From Magnetospirillum fulvum MGU-K5 (GTDB taxonomy: Bacteria > Pseudomonadota > Alphaproteobacteria > Rhodospirillales > Magnetospirillaceae), in assembly GCF_000442515.1 (NCBI RefSeq), contig NZ_AQPH01000013.1, positions 1 through 62,972 on the forward strand: 62,972 nucleotides of DNA. Reading direction: 5' to 3'. Below are positions 37,603-46,382 of the stretch, in pieces; position 1 is the first letter of the stretch, and each line of letters starts with the position of its first letter. Under the pieces are notes generated by a model that saw only the letters and a list, made by a program, of their open reading frames with translations, was not told the origin of the DNA and did not search any database. The translations under genes and the position numbers were made by a program.

Positions 37603-37856
37603 CGCGCCATCCTCGCTAAAACCACAATTCTAGATTGCGACTTCAAATAGAGTTTGGGTTGCATATTTCTGATTTGGGAGAGCATCGCACTACAGACGAT
37701 CATATTGGGACTGTTGTTGTTCCAGGTCCAGCACCATTCTACCTAGAGATCAAGTCCCACCAAAAATTGACTTTCCCGGAACGAGTGACGACCGCGCCGT
37801 GACAAACAGCACAAAAACCTCTCACACGGCAGGTCTAAGATCCAAACCGACAGGGC

Positions 37857-38732
37857 TCACGCTTCAGACAACGTCTTTACCAGCACATCCCGCCCCCCCT
37901 CCTCGGGCAAGGACTGGAACGGGCTGAGCCCCCCCTGTCCACGGTCAACGGCGGCATCAACCACCGTGTCAAACCCGACCCGATTCAGATCCTCGGAAAA
38001 GGCATAGAGCAGGGAGACATCGCACAACAGATTGATGAGACGGGGAATCCCGCGCGAGAAGTAATGAACCGCCGCACAAGCGAGATCCTCGAACAGATCG
38101 GGAGCGCCCCCCACGACCGACAGACGATGGCGGATATATTGCGCCGTCTCCGCGGCCCCCAGCGGATCGAGATTGCAATGAAGCGCGATGCGCTGAACGA
38201 ACTGACGCAGATCGGGACGCTTCAGCGTATCGAGTAATTCGGGCTGGCCGACCAGCACGATCTGCAACATCAGATCCTTCTCGTTATTGACGTTCGACAG
38301 CATCCGCAAATCTTCCAGCATCGCCGGAGTCAGGTTCTGCGCCTCGTCGATGATCAGCATCGTCCGCTTGCCTTCGGCATAGCGGGCGATCAGGAAGTCA
38401 ATGAACAGATGGTAAAGTTCGGCAGACTCTTTCCCCCGGTGATCGATCTCGAACGCCAAGGCCACCCAGCCCATCAACTGGCCGAGGGTAGAGCTGGAAT
38501 TACTGATCACTCCCACGGCCGTCTCCGGCCCGGCCTGGCGGATAAAGCGGCGGATCACTGTCGTTTTCCCGGTGCCGACCTCTCCGCTGATAACGATGAA
38601 CCCGGCCTGGGTCGCCAGCGCGTATTCCAGCAGATTGACGGCAAGGCGATGCCGCTTGCTCGGAAACAGGAACTCAGAATCCGGGAGCAGAGAGAAGGGC
38701 TTACCGCTCAGACCGAAATGGCTCTCATACAT
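37857..38732 (-). CDS. exosortase/EPS-associated AAA ATPase (ExeA-like)
   Basis: ATG 38732 (MYESHFGLSGKPFSLLPDSE) is the typical start of this family; 40 further upstream residues of the open frame overlap the kinase gene. The 291-residue ATPase has Walker A GEVGTGKTT, Walker B MLIIDEAQN and sensor segment VLVGQPEL, followed by a helical C-terminal domain. ExeA/GspA-like ATPases of this kind are a regular part of exosortase-linked exopolysaccharide loci; the role is not established. It follows the tyrosine kinase gene on the minus strand. Confidence 0.9.
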   Translation of the reverse strand: MYESHFGLSGKPFSLLPDSEFLFPSKRHRLAVNLLEYALATQAGFIVISGEVGTGKTTVIRRFIRQAGPETAVGVISNSSSTLGQLMGWVALAFEIDHRGKESAELYHLFIDFLIARYAEGKRTMLIIDEAQNLTPAMLEDLRMLSNVNNEKDLMLQIVLVGQPELLDTLKRPDLRQFVQRIALHCNLDPLGAAETAQYIRHRLSVVGGAPDLFEDLACAAVHYFSRGIPRLINLLCDVSLLYAFSEDLNRVGFDTVVDAAVDRGQGGLSPFQSLPEEGGRDVLVKTLSEA

Positions 38733-38770
38733 CCTGCTGCCTTTCTCCGGGTCGATGGGACGAAGCCCAC

Positions 38771-39592
38771 TCAGGCCCGGTTGAACTGTCGTTCGTTCGA
38801 CCCGTTGAGTACGGTCCCAATCACATTGCTGTCGCCCAGGGAATGCAGGCAATTCTTCAGATCGTCGGTTCGGGTCACCCCGTCCCGCGCTACCAGCAGG
38901 ACGCCATCGACATTGGGCAGGAAGGTAATGACGTCGTCTTGGGCCAGCAGCGGCGGCATGTCGTAGATCACGATGCGGTCGGCGTAGCGGGTCTTCAACT
39001 CGTTGGCCAAGGCGATCATTTTCGGCGTACCGAGGAGTTCAGACGAATTCTCTATCGGCTCGCGAATCGGCAGAACGACCAGCCGATCGACCGGCAATTT
39101 GACCATGCAATCGGGAACCGGCGTATCGTTCTGAATGTAATCGCCCAGACCGACCTTGGGTTCGAAGCCAAGGAAATTGTGGACCATCGGTTTGCGCAGA
39201 TCGAGATCGACCAGCAGCACCGTCTGCTTGACGTCAAGGGCAAGGCTCATCGCCAGATTGACGGCAATGGTGGTCTTGCCGTCGCCATAGGTCGGGCTGG
39301 TGATCGCGATCGTGCGCAGATTGGAGCGGTTCATCGCCTGCAACAATTTGGTGCGCAGCAGACGGAAAATGTCGGCCTCGCCACTGCGGGATTGCCGGGC
39401 AACGATCCGGTTTTTCTCCAACACATCGTCCGAGAGCTGCACATCGGCCGCCCGCTTCGGTCGGATTTCGACGGCAGGAGCGGGCACAGATGCCACAGGC
39501 TCCCGCACCGCGACGGCAGCACTGTCCTGCAAGGCCGCTTCTCGCAGCGATCTCGCCTTCTGGAGCGCTTTTTCGAGTCTATCCATCATCAA
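38771..39592 (-). CDS. polysaccharide tyrosine autokinase (CpsD/EpsG-like)
   Basis: A 273-residue BY-kinase cytoplasmic subunit that controls chain length and export through autophosphorylation together with the chain-length protein encoded just upstream. It shows the family start (RLEKALQKARSLRE), IFRLLRTKLL, Walker A SPTYGDGKTTIAVN, Walker A' LLVDLDLRKP and Walker B VIYDMPPLL. No C-terminal tyrosine cluster is evident. The start could be any of three tandem Met codons. The kinase is separate from the membrane adaptor here. Confidence 0.9.
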   Translation of the reverse strand: MMMDRLEKALQKARSLREAALQDSAAVAVREPVASVPAPAVEIRPKRAADVQLSDDVLEKNRIVARQSRSGEADIFRLLRTKLLQAMNRSNLRTIAITSPTYGDGKTTIAVNLAMSLALDVKQTVLLVDLDLRKPMVHNFLGFEPKVGLGDYIQNDTPVPDCMVKLPVDRLVVLPIREPIENSSELLGTPKMIALANELKTRYADRIVIYDMPPLLAQDDVITFLPNVDGVLLVARDGVTRTDDLKNCLHSLGDSNVIGTVLNGSNERQFNRA

Positions 39593-39610
39593 GCTCCGGT
39601 CGGCAGAGAG

Positions 39611-41383
39611 TTAGAAAAGGCCCAGGCGGTTGGCGATCACGCTCGACAGAACGTCCAGCGGCATCACCGCCCGATCGATCACGACAAGAACCACCAACAC
39701 CACCACGCTGGCAGCAATCACCGCTCGCTTTTGCAAGCGTCGGCGATCATTGCGCTCTTCCTGGGTGGAGATCAGCGGCACCGCGACCAGGGGAGGCACC
39801 CCGACCAGACTGGCGAGATGATAGGTGCCGTGAATCGAGCGGCTCATCGCCTCGGCGGCCGCGACGGCACCGAAGCCCCCGACCACAGACAGGATTATGC
39901 CCGCAGCAAGGAGCAATGGACGCGGTGGATTCGTGCGCGTCGGCAGTTCGGCAGATTCGATCACGACCAGACGCTCGGCTTTGCGGCCCTGCTCCATCTG
40001 CTCGTTCATGTCGGCCGCCTGCTTCTTCTCCTTCATCTCCCGATAGCGCAGTTGTGAGTTATCGTAATCACGCGCCAACGCGGCATATTCCTGCTCGACC
40101 ATCGGCGTTTCGGCAACCAGACGCTCATAATGCTCGCGCTGCTTGCGCAGAGCATCGCGTTGCGCCGAAAGCGCCTGAAACTGGCTGTCTGCAGCCTGCA
40201 ACTGCGACACCAGCATCAGATAAGCCGGGTTGTCGGCGTCTTTCTTCACCGTCCCCTGTTTACCCGCCACCCGGTCTGCCGACGCCGCCTGCCGTTCCAG
40301 AGCCCGCAACTGAGAGCGAAGCGAGGTAACGTCAGGATGATTCGTACCGTAGGTCCGCTCGGCGGCGGCAAGGTTGGCGCGCATGTCGGCGATTTGCGCC
40401 GACAGAGTGTCCCCATCGGCGGCCACACCGGATTCGGCGCGCAACGCATCGATTTGTCGTCCCAGCTTGACCACATCGGGATGGCTTGCCCCGTACTGTC
40501 CCAACAATGTCGAGTAACGCGACTGCAACGCCTTCAACTGGATCGCCGGGGTGGTCAAAACCTGACCGTCGGCGATCACCCGGGAATAGGGATCGACCGA
40601 GGCAAGCTGAGACCGCAATGCCCCACGCGATTGTTCCAGCGCGTTGAGCTGCCGATCAATGTCTTGGAGACTGACTCCGGTGGTCGCCGCCATCTGCTGG
40701 TTGAAAGCCAGTGCCTCTGGCCGAGAGTGCGGATGTTGGCGCCGGAATTCGGCAACCTTACCCTCTTGTTCCGCCATCGAGCGCTCCAGCACATCGATCT
40801 GCGTCGCAAGAAAAGCTGCGGTTTCACGCGCCTTGGTGCGCCGCTGCTTCAGATCCTCATCGAGGAAACGCGACACCAGTTCATCAGTAACCTGCTGGGT
40901 AATCAGTGCGTCGGAGTACTTGAACGAAATCGTAAAGGCGATTGCCGCCAATTGCCCCGCCGACATCCGCGACGCCGAGGCCGGATTCGACAGTTCGGTG
41001 CTGACCAAATCAAGCTTGATCTTCTTCCTCATTTTCTCGACCACTTCAGTGATCGGGGAGATTTCTCGCTCGTTCTGGTAGAGATTGAATTTAGTGATAA
41101 TTTCGACCAGGGTCGATGTCGCGGTCACCTTCTGTTGAATCTGCTGAATGCGCTGGTCAGCCAACGCTTCCATGAAGCTCACCGCGTTCGCACCCATCGG
41201 GGCGGTCACGCCTTCGGGGATATCGGGGGCCTGAATCTGGATCGTCGCTGAGGTCCGATAGGTCGACCACATCGCCGAGAAAATCACCGCGCCCAAAAGG
41301 AGGACGCCGAATGTGACGAGGAACTCGACCTTCCGCCGCATTAAGATCGAGATATAATCGTGAAGATTATAATTTTCCATCAA
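39611..41383 (-). CDS. Wzz/GumC-type polysaccharide chain-length determinant
   Basis: The 590-residue inner-membrane protein has an N-terminal span (VTFGVLLLGAVIFSAMW) after a short Wzz domain start (NLHDYISILMRRKVEF), a long periplasmic coiled-coil (KARETAAFLATQIDVLERSM; ERTYGTNHPDVTSLRSQL), a proline-rich TM2 region (RTNPPRPLLLAAGIILSVVG) and an extra hydrophobic segment near the C terminus. The repeat of a SHPDVVKLGRQI / NHPDVTSLRSQL phrase suggests an internal duplication in the coiled coil. It works with the tyrosine kinase gene that follows by 18 bp. Confidence 0.9.
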   Translation of the reverse strand: MMENYNLHDYISILMRRKVEFLVTFGVLLLGAVIFSAMWSTYRTSATIQIQAPDIPEGVTAPMGANAVSFMEALADQRIQQIQQKVTATSTLVEIITKFNLYQNEREISPITEVVEKMRKKIKLDLVSTELSNPASASRMSAGQLAAIAFTISFKYSDALITQQVTDELVSRFLDEDLKQRRTKARETAAFLATQIDVLERSMAEQEGKVAEFRRQHPHSRPEALAFNQQMAATTGVSLQDIDRQLNALEQSRGALRSQLASVDPYSRVIADGQVLTTPAIQLKALQSRYSTLLGQYGASHPDVVKLGRQIDALRAESGVAADGDTLSAQIADMRANLAAAERTYGTNHPDVTSLRSQLRALERQAASADRVAGKQGTVKKDADNPAYLMLVSQLQAADSQFQALSAQRDALRKQREHYERLVAETPMVEQEYAALARDYDNSQLRYREMKEKKQAADMNEQMEQGRKAERLVVIESAELPTRTNPPRPLLLAAGIILSVVGGFGAVAAAEAMSRSIHGTYHLASLVGVPPLVAVPLISTQEERNDRRRLQKRAVIAASVVVLVVLVVIDRAVMPLDVLSSVIANRLGLF

Positions 41384-41417
41384 TCACACCCCGAAAATGA
41401 TCGAATAAAATTTCGAC

Positions 41418-42632
41418 CTACAGGCCAAGCTCGAAAGAAGACGAGTTACAAATCAAGTTAACCATAAAAGACTGAGACTCAGATATATCACCCGCCACTT
41501 CTTTTTGCTGGCGATAGCGATAAGAAAGACCGACATCAATTTTATCAAAAATGCGATACAACAATTTCGGCGATGCCGTCAGGTAAACCTTCTCATTACT
41601 CCCGCCCTGACTTCCAGATAACTCGGTAACCTTGTAAGTGGTGTCGAGTTTCAAGTTCACCCGCGGCGACAGGGTATGAGTCAGCGACAAAGACACGCCG
41701 GTTGCTTGGTTCATCGTCCCATCGCCCGACGGCGATGGCTGGCGGTTGAGGGCCAAGGTGATCTGGTCCTGCTGGTCGCGATAGGTCAGGGTCGAATCGA
41801 ACACCAGATCGCTCGACGAACGCTCACTCTGCCCCACCGCCCCAGATGCTTCGACCGATGAGGTCATCTGCTGAATACCGACCAGAGCGCTAATCGTCAG
41901 GGTTTCGGAGAGCTTGCGCTCCCATCCGGCCATCGGCGCGACGGTATCGACCGTCGAGGATGGCCCGGTTCGGGTCTGGAACCGCGACATCCGCACCGTG
42001 GCAAGGCCGGAATTGCGCTCATCGAAGGCATGGGCAAGGCGGGGGGAGAGCCCCAACACCTCGTAATTGGTGTAACGCTTGGTGTCGCCATAGGTCGATC
42101 GAACGTAAGTCCCGCCCACATTCACCATATCCTGCGGGGTCAACGCCACCCCAACCTCCGGCCCCAGCGAAACCGTGGTATGGCGAATTCCGGCGATGTT
42201 GATGCCACTGCCCCCTAACTCGCTGGTACGGGTGGTGTCATAATCGAGAGAGGCGTTCATCGACGCCGTCCACAACGTGCCAACCCACCGCGACCTCAGA
42301 GCACCGAATAAATCTTCGGAATCAAAACCTTTGAGGTCGTAGCGGTTAACGTCGCCCCGAAGGTCCAGTTGGTTGGTGACCCCGGGCAGATCGGCGTTGA
42401 TCAGCAGCTCCGGCGACGTCACCGACCCCATCGCGGCCTCATGCTCCCGCGCCGACAAAAGGGGATTGTTGTCGTACTCAAGCGTTTGCGAGAGTTTGCC
42501 CTGGACCCGAAGAGGGTCGGCCAGAGCATCGCAAAACGGGATCAGGACAAGAACACCAGCAACAATTAGATGAGGAAGAGGCCGATACTTACGCCCACAT
42601 CCTGAACGTACAAGGGGGGGCGTCCGGTCCAT
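41418..42632 (-). CDS. outer-membrane beta-barrel protein of the PEP-CTERM/EPS locus
   Basis: The 404-residue protein carries an N-terminal signal peptide (LIVAGVLVLIPFCDALA) and alternating beta strands throughout (ISALVGIQQM, LDTTYKVTELSG, VGLSYRYRQQKE), with the opening LEYDNNPLLS common to the TIGR03016-like family of exosortase-linked outer-membrane proteins. It probably forms the outer-membrane pore or a partner for export of the polysaccharide. It is 3 bp downstream of the exporter gene on the minus strand. The last residues (NLICNSSSFELGL) are less typical of a barrel end. Confidence 0.82.
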   Translation of the reverse strand: MDRTPPLVRSGCGRKYRPLPHLIVAGVLVLIPFCDALADPLRVQGKLSQTLEYDNNPLLSAREHEAAMGSVTSPELLINADLPGVTNQLDLRGDVNRYDLKGFDSEDLFGALRSRWVGTLWTASMNASLDYDTTRTSELGGSGINIAGIRHTTVSLGPEVGVALTPQDMVNVGGTYVRSTYGDTKRYTNYEVLGLSPRLAHAFDERNSGLATVRMSRFQTRTGPSSTVDTVAPMAGWERKLSETLTISALVGIQQMTSSVEASGAVGQSERSSSDLVFDSTLTYRDQQDQITLALNRQPSPSGDGTMNQATGVSLSLTHTLSPRVNLKLDTTYKVTELSGSQGGSNEKVYLTASPKLLYRIFDKIDVGLSYRYRQQKEVAGDISESQSFMVNLICNSSSFELGL

Positions 42633-42635
42633 GTC

Positions 42636-43253
42636 CTAGAAGAGGCTGGCGGTGGGAACCACCACCACATCGCCCGGTGCCAGAACGATATCCTGATCAA
42701 GCGATTCGCCGCGGACCACATCGTCATAGGGGAAGGGAATCGCCACTTGGCGATCACCATCGCGCCGAATCACGATAATCCGGCTTTCAGAGGCATACGG
42801 GGTCAGACCGCCGGCCTGACTGAGCGCCTGCATCACCGTCACCCGCCGCCCGACGATCTGCTCGCCCGGCTTGGCCACTTGGCCGATCACATTGACGACA
42901 TTCCCGAGCGCTGCCTTGACCGACACCGTGACGTATGGGTCGCGGATCATTGATTCGAGCCGGGCCTTCACCTCATCCCGGATTTGCAGCGCGGTGCAAC
43001 CACGAGCGTTGATGTCGCCGACCAGGGGAAAGGAGATCTTGCCATCCGGAAGAACCAGCACTTCGCGGTCAAGACCATCTTCCTTCCACACCGTGATCTG
43101 AAGGACGTCGCCGGGATTAACGGTGTAGTCGGTCTCGGCCGCCTGAGCCGCACCAATCATGCACGCGGCGGCCACGAAAACCGAGGCGAGGAGAGAGCCC
43201 CCGGAATGACCCTTACGACGCCGAGCAACGGCATGTTTCCGAAGCATTCTCAT
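42636..43253 (-). CDS. Wza-type polysaccharide export protein
   Basis: The 205-residue exported protein has a signal peptide (ASVFVAAACMIGAAQA), the poly-export domain (DYTVNPGDVLQITVWKE; VLPDGKISFPLVGDI) and an SLBB-like domain (NVIGQVAKPGEQIVG; VMQALSQAGGLTPYA; LAPGDVVVVPTASLF). A cysteine in the signal segment does not sit in a convincing lipobox. It is first in the minus-strand set exporter, outer-membrane barrel, chain-length protein, kinase, ATPase, which together form the export machine. Confidence 0.92.
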   Translation of the reverse strand: MRMLRKHAVARRRKGHSGGSLLASVFVAAACMIGAAQAAETDYTVNPGDVLQITVWKEDGLDREVLVLPDGKISFPLVGDINARGCTALQIRDEVKARLESMIRDPYVTVSVKAALGNVVNVIGQVAKPGEQIVGRRVTVMQALSQAGGLTPYASESRIIVIRRDGDRQVAIPFPYDDVVRGESLDQDIVLAPGDVVVVPTASLF

Positions 43254-43597
43254 CAGCCCTCTTCAGACGACCAAGCGCCGCACAGACCTCGACAACGAGA
43301 AAAGCAACCCAAAGGGGTGACGACGCCACCCTCCAGGCAAACCTTCCACGCGATTAACTCCCAATTTTTTATCATATCTGGCAATGCCGACGAAAGGCAC
43401 CACACCTAATCAAGGTGGATTATTGCCCTGTCAAAATCCCATGATATTCTTTGAGGATTATCCACAAAGTGCCAGATGGAAGTCTTTGATGGTGACCGCA
43501 TCAACGCTTCATACATCTGGATAGCCACTTTATGCGGAACCTGGAGCTCGGTGCTGCACTATCGTAGCCCGATTGAGCAGAGTAGGTTTGCTCAAAA
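43254..43597. other. 344-bp divergent spacer between export and exosortase operons
   Basis: No gene seen. It must hold the promoters for the minus-strand export operon and the plus-strand exosortase operon. Visible structure: CCAGATG at 43472-43478 and CATCTGG at 43514-43520 (inverted), and GTGGAT/ATCCAC-type arms around 43410-43465. No GGTGTAAA-N6-TGAC element and no well-spaced sigma-54 promoter was found by eye. Confidence 0.5.
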
Positions 43598-43990
43598 ATG
43601 ATTTTCAGACGAGTTCTACTCACAGGGACTGCGATCACTGCTTTGTTATTCGTCTTTTTTGCCGCGGCGAGCAGCCATGCGGAGACGGACTATTTGTGCC
43701 TGAAGCGCTGCGTAGAGGCGGGAACAGCATCTTCTCCGTGTATGGCCCAATGCACCTATCAGCGGGCACCGGCGCCGACACAGGCCCCCTTGTCTTCCCG
43801 TCAATTTTCGGCACCCAGGCCAACACCTTCGAACGTCATCCTCCCAAGCAAGGACAGCCCCGAGAACGGAACCGCCAACAGCCCCACGGCCAGACTGGGC
43901 AGGGCAAGCGGAACGACCGTCCAGTGCATCAGTTCCTGTGTCCAGAGCGGTTATCAGCGCGATCTCTGTCGTCTGCGTTGCCCGGAATGA
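43598..43990 (+). CDS. secreted twin-CX3C protein of unknown function
   Basis: The 130-residue protein has a signal peptide (to about residue 28, ASSHA) and two identical cysteine frames: C34-x3-C38-x9-C48-x3-C52 and C110-x3-C114-x9-C124-x3-C128, separated by a Pro/Ser/Thr-rich linker. Each could form a helical hairpin with two disulphides in the periplasm or outside the cell. It lies 7 bp upstream of the exosortase gene, so it may be a cofactor or substrate partner of sorting. I know no named family for it. Confidence 0.75.
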   Translation: MIFRRVLLTGTAITALLFVFFAAASSHAETDYLCLKRCVEAGTASSPCMAQCTYQRAPAPTQAPLSSRQFSAPRPTPSNVILPSKDSPENGTANSPTARLGRASGTTVQCISSCVQSGYQRDLCRLRCPE

Positions 43991-43997
43991 AACGCTG

Positions 43998-45551
43998 ATG
44001 GCCCGCGACCATCAACCGCCCTCTCCGACTGCCTGGCCCGGATTCGCGGCGGTTTCCGTCGCCACAATCCTTACCGTCGTCGCCTTCCTGCGCCCTGCCA
44101 GAGATTTGATCCAATCCTGGAGCGCCGCGGAATATAGCTACGCCTATATCGTCCCGGCCATCGCCGCACTGATGCTCTGGCATATCCTCGCCGAGCATCG
44201 TCCCCGCCCAATCCCGGCCTGGACCGGCAGCGCGGTCGTTTTGGGCGGCATTATCCTGCTCGTCGTCGGCGAATTGTCGACGCTACGGCAGATTGCCCAT
44301 TACGGGCTTCTCGCGACCCTCACCGGGATCGGTCTCACCTTCCTCGGGCATCGTGCGATGCGCCTTGCCCTTCCGGCCTTCGTCTACCTGCTGTTCGCCA
44401 TCCCCCTGCCGCCACAACTGCACAACAGCATGTCGCTTGACATGCAATTGTGGTCTTCGACCCTGGGCGTATGGCTTCTCGACGGGCTTGGCCGATCGGT
44501 CTTTCAGGACGGCAACGTTATCGACCTTGGCGGCTTTAAGCTCCAGGTCGTCGACGCTTGCAGCGGGTTGCGTTACCTGTTTCCCCTGCTCAGTTTCTCC
44601 TATCTGGTCGCCTACACCTTATCCGACCGAATGTGGAAGAAGGCGGTGATCCTTCTGTCTGCGCTCCCGATTACGATCGGCATGAATGCCCTGCGCATCG
44701 CCATCATCGGACTCACCGTCGATCTGTGGGGGATCGAGATGGCCCAAGGGGTGCTGCACGATTTCGAGGGATGGACGATCTTTGCCGGGTGTACGGCGAT
44801 TCTTCTCGCCGAAGCCTGGGTGTTGTCGCGGATCGCCGGGCGCGGGACGTTCCGCCTCGACCTGTTTACCCGGCCCGAGGGGAAGCTCCTCGATGGCCCG
44901 GTGCGGCTAAACGGACCCGGATATGTCGCCCTCTGCGTCTTGAGCGCGGCGGCGGCATTGTCCGTCTCCGGCCTGCTTGTTGACCGCAAGAGCCCAGAGC
45001 TTCCTGTCGTATGGCTGGGACAGCTTCCGGTAAACATCGGGGAATGGAGAGGACGCACCGACAGCCTTGACCCGGCCACGTTGAAATCTCTCTCTCTAGA
45101 CGATTATTGGCTCGCCGATTACTCAGCCTCAGACTCCGAGCCACCGATCAGTCTCTACATTGCGTATTATCGCCAGCAGACGATGGGATCGGCGATCCAT
45201 TCCCCTTCGACCTGTATTCCCGGTGGCGGGTGGCGTGTCGAATCGACCGAACGCAGGGCAGTCCATGTCGGAGCTCAGACCATTCCGATCGCCCGGTTGG
45301 TGATCCGGCGCGGTGAGGCCCGTCAGTTGGTCTATTACTGGTTCGATGAGCGGGGAAAAATCGTGACATCTCAGTTAGGGGCGAAGTGGTCTCTTCTGGT
45401 CGATTCCATCCTTCTCAATCGGACGGACGGCTCTCTGATCCGTATCCTCACCGCGATTGGCCCTCAAGAAACCATGGATCAGGCTGAAGCCCGCCTCGCG
45501 GCCTTCCTATCGACAGCATACCCACCGATCGACATGGCTCTTCACCCGTGA
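43998..45551 (+). CDS. exosortase fused to an EpsI domain
   Basis: Exosortases are multi-span inner-membrane transpeptidase-like enzymes that cleave PEP-CTERM signals. ATG 43998 gives 517 residues: about eight membrane spans with the catalytic Cys188 (DACSGLRYLFPLL), Arg233 (MNALRIAIIG) and His254 (GVLHDFEGW), then a periplasmic EpsI domain from about residue 330 with HSPSTCIPGGGW at 401-412. The fused EpsI and the VPLPA-like substrates point to an XrtD-like type, but XrtA cannot be excluded. Start and stop overlap or abut the neighbours (stop overlaps the next GTG by four bases), indicating one operon. Confidence 0.93.
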   Translation: MARDHQPPSPTAWPGFAAVSVATILTVVAFLRPARDLIQSWSAAEYSYAYIVPAIAALMLWHILAEHRPRPIPAWTGSAVVLGGIILLVVGELSTLRQIAHYGLLATLTGIGLTFLGHRAMRLALPAFVYLLFAIPLPPQLHNSMSLDMQLWSSTLGVWLLDGLGRSVFQDGNVIDLGGFKLQVVDACSGLRYLFPLLSFSYLVAYTLSDRMWKKAVILLSALPITIGMNALRIAIIGLTVDLWGIEMAQGVLHDFEGWTIFAGCTAILLAEAWVLSRIAGRGTFRLDLFTRPEGKLLDGPVRLNGPGYVALCVLSAAAALSVSGLLVDRKSPELPVVWLGQLPVNIGEWRGRTDSLDPATLKSLSLDDYWLADYSASDSEPPISLYIAYYRQQTMGSAIHSPSTCIPGGGWRVESTERRAVHVGAQTIPIARLVIRRGEARQLVYYWFDERGKIVTSQLGAKWSLLVDSILLNRTDGSLIRILTAIGPQETMDQAEARLAAFLSTAYPPIDMALHP

Positions 45552-45937
45552 CCTTTTCGTCGTTTGCCTTCGGCCTGTGCGGCTTGATCCTGCTCACGTC
45601 AGCCTGCGACACACCGCATCGCACCTGGACCACGATCCAGGTGACGACCGATCCACCGGGGGCGCATTGCGAGTTGATCCGGGGAAACCTCAATCTCCAC
45701 GGCTTCGACACCCCCGGCAAGGTCCGGCTTGATGGCAGTCGACAGAGCACGGTGTTTGTCTGTGCCAAGGACGGCTTCAAAGACTCGATCTTTGTCCTGC
45801 GCCCGATCACGCACAGTTTCTCGATGAAAAATCTGGTCCTGCCAATGGGAGGCGTGATCAGCGCGACATCGGGCAAGGACAATACCTACGACGAGACCGT
45901 ATCGATCACGTTGGAGAGGTCCGATGAAAGCCGCTAA
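45548..45937 (+). CDS. lipoprotein of unknown function downstream of the exosortase
   Basis: A GTG start overlaps the exosortase stop (GTGA). The 129-residue product has a lipobox (LLTSAC) and a mature domain beginning IQVTTDPPGAHCEL, a PEGA-like phrase, with two further cysteines. PEGA-type domains are associated with surface layers, but the match is short. It overlaps the next lipoprotein gene by 14 bp, so it belongs to the exosortase operon. Confidence 0.75.
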   Translation: MTFSSFAFGLCGLILLTSACDTPHRTWTTIQVTTDPPGAHCELIRGNLNLHGFDTPGKVRLDGSRQSTVFVCAKDGFKDSIFVLRPITHSFSMKNLVLPMGGVISATSGKDNTYDETVSITLERSDESR

Positions 45938-46322
45938 GCTGGCCGGGATCATCGCCGTCCTGCTTCTGGCCGGATGTCAGGTTCCGGTGGTCGGGACGGT
46001 CGATCCGCTGGTCTCTTACGCGATCCAGAGCGATCAGGACGATCTGACCGATCAGGCCGAGGAATTCGGAGCCAGGATCAACCGCCAGATCCGCGAGATT
46101 CCTGCGTTCGCCACTCTTTACAGCGCGACAACGATCGACCGCGACCTGACCCGCGACACCCGCCCGGTCTGCTATGTCGTCGTGTCGGGGACGGTGGCGG
46201 ACAAAGCCGTTTTGGTCCGGTTCAAGGACATGGCCACCACCACCCTGAACGAAGAGTGCCGGGTGGTGGTCAATTCGTCGCTGGTCGCAACACCGGATCG
46301 CAAACGCTATCGATCGCAATGA
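45924..46322 (+). CDS. small lipoprotein of unknown function, last gene of the exosortase operon
   Basis: The 132-residue protein has a classical lipobox (LLLAGC) and a mature domain of about 115 residues with two cysteines (RPVCYVVVSG and NEECRVVVNSS) that could pair. It overlaps the preceding lipoprotein gene and has GGAGAGG upstream. No family recognised. Position suggests a role in protein sorting or in surface anchoring. Confidence 0.75.
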   Translation: MKAAKLAGIIAVLLLAGCQVPVVGTVDPLVSYAIQSDQDDLTDQAEEFGARINRQIREIPAFATLYSATTIDRDLTRDTRPVCYVVVSGTVADKAVLVRFKDMATTTLNEECRVVVNSSLVATPDRKRYRSQ

Positions 46323-46349
46323 GGCGAACAGCCGCCTTGAGACAGAGGA

Positions 46350-46370
46350 CGGGAACCGATCCGGTCCCCG
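46350..46370. terminator. hairpin between convergent operons
   Basis: CGGGAACCG and CGGTCCCCG form an 8-of-9 bp stem with a 3-nt loop between the stops of two convergent genes. There is no clear T-tract, so it is a weak terminator call. Confidence 0.4.
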
Positions 46371-46382
46371 CCCCCTCCGCAA

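Noticed and set aside
43540-43560. Possible sigma-54 promoter upstream of the twin-CX3C gene
   Set aside because: A TGG and a TGC pair are present, but the spacing between GG and GC is one base too long and no activator-like site lies upstream.
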